A stretch of DNA of 64,000 nt, from positions 478,102 through 542,101 of the forward strand of contig DKPQ01000023.1 of the NCBI GenBank assembly GCA_002471275.1, in the 5' to 3' direction. This DNA comes from Flammeovirgaceae bacterium UBA7330 (lineage in GTDB: Bacteria; Bacteroidota; Bacteroidia; Cytophagales; Cyclobacteriaceae). Shown piece by piece: positions 16,943-26,380 of this stretch. The notes under the pieces were generated by a model. It was not told the origin of the DNA. It searched no databases and worked only from the letters and a program-made list of their open reading frames with translations. Every line of letters begins with the position of its first letter. The first letter of the stretch is position 1. The translations under genes were made by a program, and so were the position numbers.

Positions 16943-19507
16943 CTATTCAAGAATCAACTTGCGCTGATCAAAAGCTTTACCCTCCTGCTTGAGAACCAGG
17001 AGATAGACACCACGCAGCATTCCTGACGTATCAATTTCAACCTGATCCTCCTTCAGGATGTTTATCGTCAAATGAGACCTACCCTGAATATCGATGATTT
17101 CCAATTCATCTATTTGGGTACGGATGTGATTGTCAAACCTAATACTGATCTGACTGTCCGAAGGATTCGGATAAACACTCCAATAAGCATTTTTTGAGAA
17201 CGTTCCGGAAACCAGGTTTGGCTCATCCGTCGACAGTATGATGTACATGGCATTGGTTGGGACATACATCTTTACACCATCGAGGGTTGGGAAAAGTAAA
17301 ATTTCATCAGATTTTTCACCATTGATGGTAAGCGTATATGCCGACTTAATGTTTTGATTTCGGAATTCGATGCTCATGAGGTTGTTTGCAGCTTTCCAGG
17401 GCATCTTTCCGGTATTGACGATCTGAAAACCATCTCTAATATCACCCGCTGATGGCTCGAATTGTGCCGGTTGTTCTACCCAGCCAGTTGGTCGGTAAAC
17501 AGTGCCTATCTGAACCAGTATTTTACCTGAATTATTCAGAGGAGTATCATCCATAGCTACTACTGAGATAGCTGCGTATTCGTTCTTTACAGAAAGTGTG
17601 ATATCCGGCAATTCCACTTCGAACAGTGTTTCTCCATCAGAAAAGAAACCGGTAGCTCCCTGTGCCATGGGCGCTGACATCGTAGCCAGTCCTTTCCCAT
17701 AGTTCCATTTGAGCTCTCCGGTTACACTACCTACCGTTTTGTTTGCAAGGTCAACGAGGGTGTTTATCTGCGAATCAATCACGGTACTTCCTCCACCTCC
17801 ATATTCGACCTCCACTTTCCCGGTCAGAAAAGCAAGGGGAATCACCTCAGTCTCGGCTGGATCGCCACCATTACCATAGGTATCTCTGTTGGGATCAAAA
17901 CCGTTTTCCTCGGCTATGACAGGTATTGCCCGCTCCCATAAGCTTTCTTTTGTTCTGGATTCCTGCACCACTAATTCAGCTTCCCGAATTAATCCCTTTC
18001 TGAAGATATAAGCATTGGCAGGATACATAGCTGTGGTACCCGGAATAGAAGAAGTCCATCGAAACATAGGATAGGTACCGATATCCTCATACTCACGGTT
18101 AAAATCGCGGTAGGGATTGTCATCATATCCATGATGCGAAGGATTGAACCAAAAGAAACCATCTATCCCAACGAGTGAAGAATAGGCCGCTATCAGCCAC
18201 GGGCCTTCGGCCTGATATTTATGAGGAAGGTTCCATCCACTTTCTGTGACAAGGAATGGATGACCGGATACCTGTTTAATATTAATAGGTAATTTATTGG
18301 GATTGACGAGGGCAGATTCTCCTTCATAATAGTCGCCAGGATCGATCCTGTATCCGTCATAGCTGGGATTGGTGAAATTCACATGTGTTGGGCTGACATA
18401 CCTGTTCACTGCTAGCACTTCCGTGGTATCATTGGTCCACCTTTCCAGGTCAAACAAACGCAGCGAACTTGCCGTTTTCCAATTGGTTGTGTTGATCAAT
18501 TGTTTACATCCTATGGCATTCCGATAGTGATCATACATCTCGCCATAAAAATTCCTTTGATATTCGGCCATAAACTGAATCTGATCGGTCAACCGCTCAT
18601 GACTGATTGAACCATCCAGATTTGCAGGGTCCAGTGTTGCATGATAGATAATTGCTATGCCCATTCGTTCCTGCTCAGGCTGATCGTTCTCATGTGTGTC
18701 GCCACTCCAGACTTCATATGCCGCATCAATAGAAGTGTATTTACTTATCAGCCACAGGTAAAATTGATTTTCAATCTTCGCCAAAAGACTTGGCTGCACT
18801 CCCTGGATTGTCCAGAAGAAAAGTCCATCTTCATTTTGAACCTGTATAATAGCTACAGCAGGATCATCCTTAAGCGCTACTCCGGTATATGGATTGGTCT
18901 CACCATACAAAACTGAAACCCAATTTTTGTAGGCCGCCTTCAAGATGTCATTGAAAAACAGCAGAGCCCATGTTCCACCACTGTGATTTGTGTAGTCCTC
19001 CAGACCCCAGGCTGCTGGTGGGTTTTGAATGTCATTGGCCCAATAGGGGCTTATTACAGTGTATATTCCCTCCTTTTTAAAGGCTGCTACGGCTCTCCAG
19101 ATATTATCCACCTGATCTATATCGGGATTGTTAATATCTGCTTCCGAAGTTTCGTCAGGAGATATGTGTCCGTGATATCTAACAACATTAACTCCCCGCT
19201 TCGCCAAAAATTTTGCGAAATACTCAAGTTCCTGATCACTTAAACCTGCTGATAGCTCTGCCCCTCCAGATGCCCAAAACCTGACGGGATCTCCGTTTCC
19301 ATCTACAAAACTTTCACCATCCTCGGAGAGACCAATAAAACCACTCTGACCCGCCTTATCCTCATTGAGAAAACGCAGATCTAAAATAGCATCTTCTCTG
19401 AATGAATCATTCTGAGGATTGAATGTCCAACCAGCACCTGGCTCCTGGGCAAAAGAGAAATAAGTTGTGAGCAGAAAATATAAAAAAGGGATTACTTTCT
19501 TCATCAT
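16943..19507 (-). CDS. Clan GH-A glycoside hydrolase with T9SS C-terminal sorting domain
   Basis: An 854-residue secreted enzyme with a signal peptide ending at SFAQ. The TIM-barrel has the clan GH-A pattern: acid/base Glu226 after Asn in QNEDG and nucleophile Glu422 in TESGW, followed by GFFWF. The opening GDPVRFWASGG and VNVVRYHGH are typical of GH5-like cellulase/mannanase folds, but I cannot assign a CAZy family. After the barrel come beta-sandwich regions. Residues about 775-854 (WSVYPNPSDSQISIRF, then a final KLILE) form a type A T9SS sorting domain, so the protein is exported to the surface. It is the third gene of the rhamnosidase-sulfatase operon, after a 103-base gap. Confidence 0.83.
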   Translation of the reverse strand: MMKKVIPFLYFLLTTYFSFAQEPGAGWTFNPQNDSFREDAILDLRFLNEDKAGQSGFIGLSEDGESFVDGNGDPVRFWASGGAELSAGLSDQELEYFAKFLAKRGVNVVRYHGHISPDETSEADINNPDIDQVDNIWRAVAAFKKEGIYTVISPYWANDIQNPPAAWGLEDYTNHSGGTWALLFFNDILKAAYKNWVSVLYGETNPYTGVALKDDPAVAIIQVQNEDGLFFWTIQGVQPSLLAKIENQFYLWLISKYTSIDAAYEVWSGDTHENDQPEQERMGIAIIYHATLDPANLDGSISHERLTDQIQFMAEYQRNFYGEMYDHYRNAIGCKQLINTTNWKTASSLRLFDLERWTNDTTEVLAVNRYVSPTHVNFTNPSYDGYRIDPGDYYEGESALVNPNKLPINIKQVSGHPFLVTESGWNLPHKYQAEGPWLIAAYSSLVGIDGFFWFNPSHHGYDDNPYRDFNREYEDIGTYPMFRWTSSIPGTTAMYPANAYIFRKGLIREAELVVQESRTKESLWERAIPVIAEENGFDPNRDTYGNGGDPAETEVIPLAFLTGKVEVEYGGGGSTVIDSQINTLVDLANKTVGSVTGELKWNYGKGLATMSAPMAQGATGFFSDGETLFEVELPDITLSVKNEYAAISVVAMDDTPLNNSGKILVQIGTVYRPTGWVEQPAQFEPSAGDIRDGFQIVNTGKMPWKAANNLMSIEFRNQNIKSAYTLTINGEKSDEILLFPTLDGVKMYVPTNAMYIILSTDEPNLVSGTFSKNAYWSVYPNPSDSQISIRFDNHIRTQIDELEIIDIQGRSHLTINILKEDQVEIDTSGMLRGVYLLVLKQEGKAFDQRKLILE

Positions 19508-19610
19508 GGGTTAGTTTACATAAAGCTGTCCCGAATTATCTCAGGCCTTTACATGATAAAGCACCTATGTGTAGAAGAGTAACCTTAAAACCACTATAAA
19601 TTATCCCTAT

Positions 19611-21515
19611 TTACTCTGGGCAAGCTTCTAATGGCACCTCAAGTGTCCAGCCAATAAATGAAGAGAAATTGAAGTCTTTATACTTACGAGGTCCATTAGG
19701 TCCAGAAAGATAGCTTTGCTGAACCTCCAGGATTTCATCTCTTATTGTACAGGCTTCCTCTCCGATCAATTGTATGGACCGTGCAGCATATAATGCCAAC
19801 CAGGGCTTGTCTGATCTCATATGTCTTACAAGTGCATCTAATGCTGAGGGAGAGCAATTGCCTGTTGAACACAATACTTCTGCAGCCGCCACCTGAACAC
19901 TGGGGGATTCATCCTCAAGCTTGTCATATAAAGATTTAACGGCTTCTTTGGGCAATGTATCCATGGCCCCCAGGCCAATGACAGACCACCAGCGTACACC
20001 ACTATCAGAATCAGAAAGATTATCCAATAAAGTTCCTAAAGAAACAGTCCCAACACCTTCCGCAGCAGCGATGATGCGATCAAGATGGTACCGGCTTTCA
20101 TCCTGTGCCATTGTATACGGCGAATCATCACCGGCCCTTCGCATCATCTCAGGTTCGATCAACATCCCTGCATCACGGTGGCTCAACATCCAGTCATGCA
20201 TGGCATCCCTCATCCTACTTTTGACTTCCTGGTAATCGGCATGCTCAGCGAGGTTGTCCTGCTCAAAAGGATCGTTTTGGAGATCGTATAACTCTTCAAT
20301 GGGCTTAGGATTGAACATCGCCTCACCCAATGGAGGCAGATCACCCTCCGCCCTTGATCTCCTCAGTAACCTAAAGGCTTCTTTCTCATCCCCAAAGATC
20401 TTCCCTGACTGAATGTAAGGGTATTGTGGAATATAGTGGCGCACATAGATATATCGGTCATCATGGGAGGCCCGACTGATCTCATACATGTCATCAGCCC
20501 TGCTTCGTGCTCCAAAAATATATTCCCGTTTTTCAGGTAGGTCAGTTCCCAGAAATGGCTGTCCCTGCATATGATCCGGTATCGGCAGTCCAGCCAAATT
20601 GAGTGCCGTTGGTGCATAATCGACAAAACTCACCAGTTCATCTGTCCCAAGTCCGGGAAGGTCTCCGGATCTGAACACATGCTTATAGGCATCAGGTACG
20701 TAAACAATAAGCGGAACCCTTATTCCCGTTTCATTGAGCCATCGCTTATACCGCGGCATACCAAATCCATGATCTGAAAAGACAAACATGATGGTATTTT
20801 CCATCAAACCATCTGCCTCCAGGCTGTCAATGATAGCACCTACATCAAGGTCAAATCCACTGATCAGATCATAATACCTGGCCCACATCCATCGGGAAGA
20901 ATCGTTGTCCGGGTAGTACGGGGGAACCTTAACATTGGCCGGATCATGAAACATCGAGTCCGGGAGATCCTGGACAGCGCTCAGATATTTTTCATAAAAA
21001 TTAGCAGGCCCTTCATGTGTACTTCCAATGGTATACATGCTAAAGAAAGGTTTACCATCCCCTCTCTCACGCCATGGTGCCAGTCGCTGGGCTCTCAAGT
21101 CCCATATCCCTTCCGGAGTAAAGTTGTAATCCGTTTTACCATACAGACTGGTGAAATACCCTGCTTCCCTCAAATACTCCGGCAATGCACCAATGATGGG
21201 AGTCCGGGGGATTTCATTTCTTAAGTGTTGTGTACCCATAGCTGTGGCATACACACCTGTGATGAGGCAAGACCTGGAGGGTGCACAAATGGGAGCAGTA
21301 GCATAGGCTTTGTCATATCGTAAACTTTTCTCTGCCAGGGCATCGATATTGGGTGTTTTAGCATAGGGGTCTCCATATGCCCCAAATGCGGGCCCAATGT
21401 CCTCCGCATTGATCCATATGATATTGGGGGGTGACATTGGTTGGTCAGATTGCCTGCAAGTTGAAAATAAGCAGCCAATGAGCAGTGGAAAAAGCACTTT
21501 AACTAAATTCATCAT
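19611..21515 (-). CDS. Sulfatase (formylglycine type) lipoprotein with C-terminal HEAT-like repeats
   Basis: A 634-residue sulfatase. The signature CAPSR (Cys77) followed by SCLITG marks the Cys that is oxidised to formylglycine. N-terminal metal ligands lie in the IIWINAEDIG segment, and SDHGFGMPRYKRW carries further active-site residues. The signal ends with lipobox LFSTC (Cys20), suggesting a lipoprotein. Residues about 490-600 contain HEAT-like helical pairs (for example VRWWSVIGLGAMD and VQVAAAEVLCSTG), an uncommon extension in this family. The start shares one base with the rhamnosidase stop. It probably desulfates rhamnose-containing oligosaccharides. The sulfate position is unknown. 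Confidence 0.9.
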   Translation of the reverse strand: MMNLVKVLFPLLIGCLFSTCRQSDQPMSPPNIIWINAEDIGPAFGAYGDPYAKTPNIDALAEKSLRYDKAYATAPICAPSRSCLITGVYATAMGTQHLRNEIPRTPIIGALPEYLREAGYFTSLYGKTDYNFTPEGIWDLRAQRLAPWRERGDGKPFFSMYTIGSTHEGPANFYEKYLSAVQDLPDSMFHDPANVKVPPYYPDNDSSRWMWARYYDLISGFDLDVGAIIDSLEADGLMENTIMFVFSDHGFGMPRYKRWLNETGIRVPLIVYVPDAYKHVFRSGDLPGLGTDELVSFVDYAPTALNLAGLPIPDHMQGQPFLGTDLPEKREYIFGARSRADDMYEISRASHDDRYIYVRHYIPQYPYIQSGKIFGDEKEAFRLLRRSRAEGDLPPLGEAMFNPKPIEELYDLQNDPFEQDNLAEHADYQEVKSRMRDAMHDWMLSHRDAGMLIEPEMMRRAGDDSPYTMAQDESRYHLDRIIAAAEGVGTVSLGTLLDNLSDSDSGVRWWSVIGLGAMDTLPKEAVKSLYDKLEDESPSVQVAAAEVLCSTGNCSPSALDALVRHMRSDKPWLALYAARSIQLIGEEACTIRDEILEVQQSYLSGPNGPRKYKDFNFSSFIGWTLEVPLEACPE

Positions 21516-23875
21516 CAGAGTTGGGTTTTGATTTTGTTTATTCCGGAGTTAAGCTCCACAGTCGTTCCGCCGTATTCAAAGTCTCCACTCATGCCTGGGG
21601 GAAGGATTATTTCACCGATTAATTTCTTTCCTTTTATTTCATAGTCAACACTGATCCTCCCCTTCGGGTGAGGCATGGTAGCATTAACCTTTTTCAATTT
21701 CCCAAGATGTGGAGTAATTGACACATTTTCGAATCCCAGATCAGCCGGTTTAATACCTGCAATGAACCTGAGGTGATAATATCCTGGAGAGCCACTCCAG
21801 GCATGGCAGTCTGAACGATCATGAGACATGAAGCCGGTTTCTCCACAGGTAGTATGGCCTTTATCCAGGAAGTAATGCCAGTGATCCAGGTTATCAAAAT
21901 ATAGGTCCTCCTTACCCAGCTTTTCCATAATATTGAATAGGAAAAAAGTGAAATACGAACTGGCCATCTCGTCAAAATCATAGGTGAGGATCTGTTCAAA
22001 TAAGGCATCCTGATCCGATTTTGGTATGGCATCACACATGATTGCCAGGATATTGGTGTGCTGTGAATACTGTCTTTTATCCGGGAAGTCAGCAAAAATC
22101 TGTTTTTCCGGATCCCAGTATATTTCAAATGCTGCAGTTTTGATTGTCGAGGCCAGGGCTTTCCACTTTTTAGCTTTTTCCTCCTCACCAATCTCCTGAT
22201 AAAGCTTCACTACACAGTCCAAAGTGTGAGCAAAGTACAGGGTGAGTATAGCAGAATGATCAAATACATTGCGTTCATACGTTCCGGTTGGAAGACTCCC
22301 CTTTTTCATGCTCCAGTCCACAAACTGATGACCAACAATCCTTCCAAGCACTCCCTTGGATTCATCAAGGTGCTGCTCATAAAAAGCCAGCACTCCTTCA
22401 ATATCATTTATAAATTGTTTTGTGAACTCAACATCCTTTCTGATTTCATAGTAATCCCAAAGGGTTTGGACCCAGGCCAGGCTCCAGGTACCCATGTCAA
22501 AATCAAAACGGGAAGGATAGGCCGATTTGAACAGCCTAGTCTCGCCGTTGGCTGATTGCGGGTATAATCTCATCACTTCCTGAAACAAACGGTCATCTGT
22601 AGCATTATAGGTAGAAATAGCTGAAATGGGTCTGTTATCTCCTCCATAGCTGAGCTGCTCATAGAAGGGCGTATCATAATACGTTTCCCCTGAACACATC
22701 CTCAATGTCCTCAGGCTTATCTCAAACATATCATCCAACCGGGCATCATCACTTTTGAACGTAGCCATATCAGGGTATGGATATCCTGAGTATTCACTTT
22801 CCAGGTTTAAAATTTCCAATGGATCATTTCCTGTAGTAATATCTAACTGAATATACCTGTAAGCCCGCTTCCACAGCGGCCGGAAGGTCCTTTTCTCGCC
22901 ATCAGGATGAAACAAGTCAAAAGGCCCGTACATAATTTTTCCATCCACAGAATCTCTGTGGGTCTTTAGGTAAGGTTCTTCGTGCAGGGCTTCCGCATAA
23001 GTGATTTTGATAGAGCTTCCCTTGCCCTCATCAACTGTCAGCTCGGGGTAACCCATGGTAAAGATCTCATAGTCCAGGAGGATACTCGCAGTTGAGTTTG
23101 CAGGTACCACAATAGGCTGCTGCTTTTCTATAAACGGACCTGGCATGCTGATTCCTTTCACTCTCCTGATCTTCCTGGGATACTCGCGATGATTATCCAT
23201 AAAGGCGATGTTTCTCGGGACCAGATTCCAGGGTTCTGCTCCATTAAAATCGAGCTGTTGTGGTATGATCCATTGGCTGTCGTCAAAATCAATGTTTTCC
23301 CATCCCCAGGGATACTTCTCTGCAAAAACTTCATCGCTTGGGCCTACTGCATAGTACCCTCTCAGCCATTCCCTTAGGTTGAGTTCGCTATAGGTGATAG
23401 GATCATATGCAGTATTTTGATAGGTCTTCCAGTTCCTATCTGCATTCAGAAATCCAAATTTTGGATCCTCAGTCCTAAACATAAAAGCTGTCTGAGCTGA
23501 AAGTAAGGCCATCGGTTTGTTCTTCCCTGCATTATACACCAGTACAGCCAGCACATTCTTTCCTGTTTGTAAATAGGGCTTGATATCTACAATGTCATAT
23601 TTATACGTTTTCAAATCACCTTTTGCTGGACCATAGCTAACCCGCTTTCCATTGACATAAAAGATATATCTGTTGTCAGCAGAAATATGTACTTGCAGTT
23701 GTTGTGAAACAGCTTCCAATTCAAAAGACTTCCTGAAATGATAGACGCCATAGCTGGTTACATTGGCGGTAGGGAAGGAAACCCAGGGTGTTTCTATCTT
23801 TTCCTGGCTCCTAACTTCTGAGACCACAAGGGTCACCAATAGCAGAGGCAGAATTTGGGTTTTAAAGAGGTTCAT
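21515..23875 (-). CDS. Alpha-L-rhamnosidase-like glycoside hydrolase (GH78)
   Basis: A 786-residue secreted protein. The ATG at 23875 is chosen because the codon three residues upstream is only a TTG and the signal peptide begins MNLFKTQILPLLLV. N-terminal beta-sandwich modules (RYIFYVNGKRVSYGP) precede an alpha/alpha-barrel. The motif DTPFYEQLSYGGDNR near residues 401-415 replaces the usual DCPQRDERLGWTGD block of GH78 and likely holds the general acid Glu406. The C-terminal HAWSGSPGYYHL and beta-sandwich tail also fit GH78. It would release alpha-L-rhamnose for the isomerase and kinase encoded convergently. It heads an operon with a sulfatase, pointing to a sulfated rhamnan or ulvan-type substrate. 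Confidence 0.85.
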   Translation of the reverse strand: MNLFKTQILPLLLVTLVVSEVRSQEKIETPWVSFPTANVTSYGVYHFRKSFELEAVSQQLQVHISADNRYIFYVNGKRVSYGPAKGDLKTYKYDIVDIKPYLQTGKNVLAVLVYNAGKNKPMALLSAQTAFMFRTEDPKFGFLNADRNWKTYQNTAYDPITYSELNLREWLRGYYAVGPSDEVFAEKYPWGWENIDFDDSQWIIPQQLDFNGAEPWNLVPRNIAFMDNHREYPRKIRRVKGISMPGPFIEKQQPIVVPANSTASILLDYEIFTMGYPELTVDEGKGSSIKITYAEALHEEPYLKTHRDSVDGKIMYGPFDLFHPDGEKRTFRPLWKRAYRYIQLDITTGNDPLEILNLESEYSGYPYPDMATFKSDDARLDDMFEISLRTLRMCSGETYYDTPFYEQLSYGGDNRPISAISTYNATDDRLFQEVMRLYPQSANGETRLFKSAYPSRFDFDMGTWSLAWVQTLWDYYEIRKDVEFTKQFINDIEGVLAFYEQHLDESKGVLGRIVGHQFVDWSMKKGSLPTGTYERNVFDHSAILTLYFAHTLDCVVKLYQEIGEEEKAKKWKALASTIKTAAFEIYWDPEKQIFADFPDKRQYSQHTNILAIMCDAIPKSDQDALFEQILTYDFDEMASSYFTFFLFNIMEKLGKEDLYFDNLDHWHYFLDKGHTTCGETGFMSHDRSDCHAWSGSPGYYHLRFIAGIKPADLGFENVSITPHLGKLKKVNATMPHPKGRISVDYEIKGKKLIGEIILPPGMSGDFEYGGTTVELNSGINKIKTQL

Positions 23876-23977
23876 TACAATCAATTTTGGTATAATGAAA
23901 ACAAGTAAATAGAATCCCTAAAAAATTGTCATCCTGTTCTTGCCTGCATATTTCCTCTACATGTCATTATTCTTCCC

Positions 23978-24004
23978 TTGATTAGGAAGATATTGTTAGA
24001 TTTG
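23978..24004 (+). promoter_or_regulatory. Candidate promoter of the DUF1080 gene
   Basis: TAGATTTG at 23997-24004 is a full match to the Bacteroidota -7 box TAnnTTTG. TTG at 23978-23980 lies 16 bases upstream, slightly short for the -33 element. Transcription would start about ten bases before the ATG. Confidence 0.5.
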
Positions 24005-24020
24005 GTCAAAAATCCAAACT

Positions 24021-24710
24021 ATGAAGAAATTACATTACTTAACCATTTTAATGATTGCAGTGCTGGCTGCGTGTTCACCCAAAAAATCTGAGACAACCAG
24101 CGAAAACAAAGAAGCTACAACTAAGCCAGCTGAATCAACTTCCGGTGAATGGATTAGCCTGTTCGACGGCAAATCCTTTGATGGATGGAAAGCCAGTGAA
24201 AACACTGAAACTTTCAAGATAGAAGATGGAAATATCGTTGTGAATGGTAAAAGGTCACACCTTTACTATGTAGGAGATGTAAACAATGGCAACTTCAAAA
24301 ACTTTGAGTTGAAATGTGAATTAATGACTTTCCCTAACTCCAACTCCGGAATTTATTTTCACACAGAATTCCAACAGGATGGCTGGCCTTCTAAAGGTTA
24401 TGAAGTTCAGGTAAACAACACCCACTCCGACTGGAGAAAAACTGGTGGGTTGTACGCCATCCAGGACGTGAAAGACCCTCCATCAAAGGACAATGAGTGG
24501 TTTACAGAGCACATCATTGTGAAAGGTAAGCACGTTGAAGTTAAGGTAAACGGTATCACCACAGTTGACTACACTGAACCTGAAAATCCTGAAAGAGAAG
24601 ATGGAATGAAAGGTCGATTGCTTGGAAGTGGAACTTTCGCACTTCAGGGACACGACCCGGGGAGTAAAGTGCTTTATAAAAGTGTAATGGTAAAAGTATT
24701 ACCAGACTAA
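24021..24710 (+). CDS. DUF1080 (3-keto-disaccharide hydrolase-like) lipoprotein
   Basis: A 229-residue lipoprotein (lipobox VLAAC, Cys18) with a Ser/Thr/Glu-rich linker to about residue 45. The rest is the DUF1080 concanavalin-like jelly roll: WISLFDGKSFDGWK at its start, NSNSGIYFHTEF, then GYEVQVNNTH and FALQGHDPGSKV. Members of PF06439 are named for 3-keto-disaccharide hydrolase activity and are common in polysaccharide-degrading Bacteroidota. It is divergent from the rhamnosidase operon, 145 bases away, and likely belongs to the same carbohydrate region. Whether it is an enzyme or only binds glycans cannot be told from the sequence. Confidence 0.85.
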   Translation: MKKLHYLTILMIAVLAACSPKKSETTSENKEATTKPAESTSGEWISLFDGKSFDGWKASENTETFKIEDGNIVVNGKRSHLYYVGDVNNGNFKNFELKCELMTFPNSNSGIYFHTEFQQDGWPSKGYEVQVNNTHSDWRKTGGLYAIQDVKDPPSKDNEWFTEHIIVKGKHVEVKVNGITTVDYTEPENPEREDGMKGRLLGSGTFALQGHDPGSKVLYKSVMVKVLPD

Positions 24711-24721
24711 AGATCTTGTAT

Positions 24722-24757
24722 GATGGTTGTCAGGTTCATTAGAACCTGGCAGCCATC
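24722..24757. terminator. Strong hairpin at convergent 3' ends (no T-tract)
   Basis: A 16-pair stem (GATGGTTGTCAGGTTC against GAACCTGGCAGCCATC, two imperfect pairs) with a 4-base loop, just after the DUF1080 stop. It covers the last codons of the alanine dehydrogenase gene on the other strand. There is no U-run on either strand, so it may protect 3' ends or assist termination; it is not a classic intrinsic terminator. Confidence 0.4.
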
Positions 24758-25965
24758 AATAGGTTCAGATCCTTGAACCCCAGATTAAACTTCTTCGCCA
24801 GCTGAAGGTTTGTCAACGACCCCCTGTAGGTATACACCCCTTTCATAAACCACTTATTACTCAGGATCATCTCATCGATACCACCGATATCTCCAATGTG
24901 TAAAATGATTGGAGTGAAAATATTTGAGATCGCTAAAGAAGCTGTCCTGGCCACCCTGGAGCCAATATTGGGAACACAATAGTGTATTACATCATATTTT
25001 CTGAAAGTGGGTCGTTTATGACTCGTCATCTCTGACGTTTCGATACATCCACCCTGATCAATTCCAACATCAATAATAACCGACCCGGGTTTCATCTGAG
25101 AAACCATCTCCTCTGTCACGATACATTTATTAGCTCCCTTTTCAGGTCTGATTGCCCCCACCACCACATCAGCATTTTGTAGTGCCTTTGAGATGGTAGC
25201 ATTGTCAATGGTTGCCGTATGAATCTGCTGTCCCAGGGCATGTTTGATACGTCTAAGCTTGTATATATGGTTGTCGAACACCTGGATATCCACTCCCAAT
25301 CCAATACAGGCTCTGGCTGCATATTCTGCCACCGTTCCTGCACCTAAAATAACAACCTGAGTTGGGGGAACTCCGGTGATCCCACCCAGTATCACTCCTT
25401 TTCCTTCATTCGTATTGCTTAGCAATTCTGCAGCAATCAACATCACGGTACTACCGGCTATTTCACTCATGGCGCGGACCATGGGCAACCCTCCGACTTT
25501 ATCCTCGATAAATTCGTAACCAACCGCGGTGATCTTCTTCCTGTTAAGAGATTCTATGTATTCCCTGGATTGACTGCCTGTCTGAAATGCCGAAAAGATG
25601 GTGGACCCCTGCTTCAACAGATTGACCTCCTTGTCCGTTGGAGGCTCCACCTTTAAAATGATGTCTGCCTCATAGACCTCCTTTGAAGAATAGACAATCC
25701 TGGCGCCAGCTTCACTGTATTCATGATCACTAAAATGTGCTGACTTTCCCGCGCTGGCTTCTACCCATACTTCATGCCCATTGCTGGTCAATACGTCAAC
25801 AGATTCGGGTTTGAGGGCTACCCTGCTTTCCTGTAGAGATATCTCTTTTGGTACTCCGATAAAGAGTGCTTTGTGCCCCTTTCCCTTCTTCATCGGGGCC
25901 TCTTGTGTGTATAATTTTGGATTCCGGGCCAACTCTGCAAAGCCGGATTTCATCTTATCAGCCAT
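24739..25965 (-). CDS. ald: Alanine dehydrogenase family protein
   Basis: A 408-residue NAD-dependent dehydrogenase of the alanine dehydrogenase / transhydrogenase alpha-subunit family. The sequence IGVPKEISLQESRVALKPE opens the catalytic domain, with Arg and Lys side chains that bind pyruvate. VVILGAGTVAEYAAR (about 205-219) is the Rossmann NAD loop. It would interconvert L-alanine with pyruvate and ammonia in the cytoplasm. The N-terminal extension of about 35 residues before the domain is longer than in Bacillus Ald. The ATG at 25965 overlaps the tsaE gene by 8 bases (a TTG two codons earlier is less likely). It is the last gene of porX-tsaE-ald. Confidence 0.88.
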   Translation of the reverse strand: MADKMKSGFAELARNPKLYTQEAPMKKGKGHKALFIGVPKEISLQESRVALKPESVDVLTSNGHEVWVEASAGKSAHFSDHEYSEAGARIVYSSKEVYEADIILKVEPPTDKEVNLLKQGSTIFSAFQTGSQSREYIESLNRKKITAVGYEFIEDKVGGLPMVRAMSEIAGSTVMLIAAELLSNTNEGKGVILGGITGVPPTQVVILGAGTVAEYAARACIGLGVDIQVFDNHIYKLRRIKHALGQQIHTATIDNATISKALQNADVVVGAIRPEKGANKCIVTEEMVSQMKPGSVIIDVGIDQGGCIETSEMTSHKRPTFRKYDVIHYCVPNIGSRVARTASLAISNIFTPIILHIGDIGGIDEMILSNKWFMKGVYTYRGSLTNLQLAKKFNLGFKDLNLLMAARF

Positions 25966-26380
25966 GTTCAACCAGGGTTATTTCCCTGTTCCTCTCGCCC
26001 ACTAAGTTAATATTTATTTCCAGGTGTTTTGGTGGAATAAGCCCCGGAAACATGCTGGCCCATTCTATGATACACAGATTTCCACTGTAGAGATACTCCT
26101 CAATCCCGATATCCAATGCCTCCTCTTCGTCCTTAAGTCTGTAAAAATCAAAATGATACACCGGTTTGCGGTCAGCATCCTCATATTCGTTGATGATCGA
26201 AAATGTCGGAGAGCTGATATGATCAGAAATTCCCAGAGCTTCTCCCAGATCTTTTACAAGTGTAGTCTTACCGGCACCAAGGTCTCCGTCCAGACAGATA
26301 ATCTTATATGCCTCGGTTTTCTTCTTTATTGCTTCGGATACCGGGCGCAAATCGCCAACGGTGTGAACGACAAATTTCAT
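25958..26380 (-). CDS. tsaE: tRNA threonylcarbamoyladenosine biosynthesis ATPase TsaE
   Basis: A 140-residue P-loop protein of normal TsaE length. The Walker A loop is GDLGAGKTT (32-40). It is followed by the family signatures SSPTFSIINEY and HFDFYRLKDEEE, with IIEWASMFPGLIP toward the end. TsaE works with TsaB and TsaD to place threonylcarbamoyl on A37 of tRNAs reading ANN codons. Its ATG directly abuts the porX stop codon (TAA-ATG, no spacer), and its own stop overlaps the ald start, so the three genes are translationally coupled. Confidence 0.95.
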   Translation of the reverse strand: MKFVVHTVGDLRPVSEAIKKKTEAYKIICLDGDLGAGKTTLVKDLGEALGISDHISSPTFSIINEYEDADRKPVYHFDFYRLKDEEEALDIGIEEYLYSGNLCIIEWASMFPGLIPPKHLEININLVGERNREITLVEHG

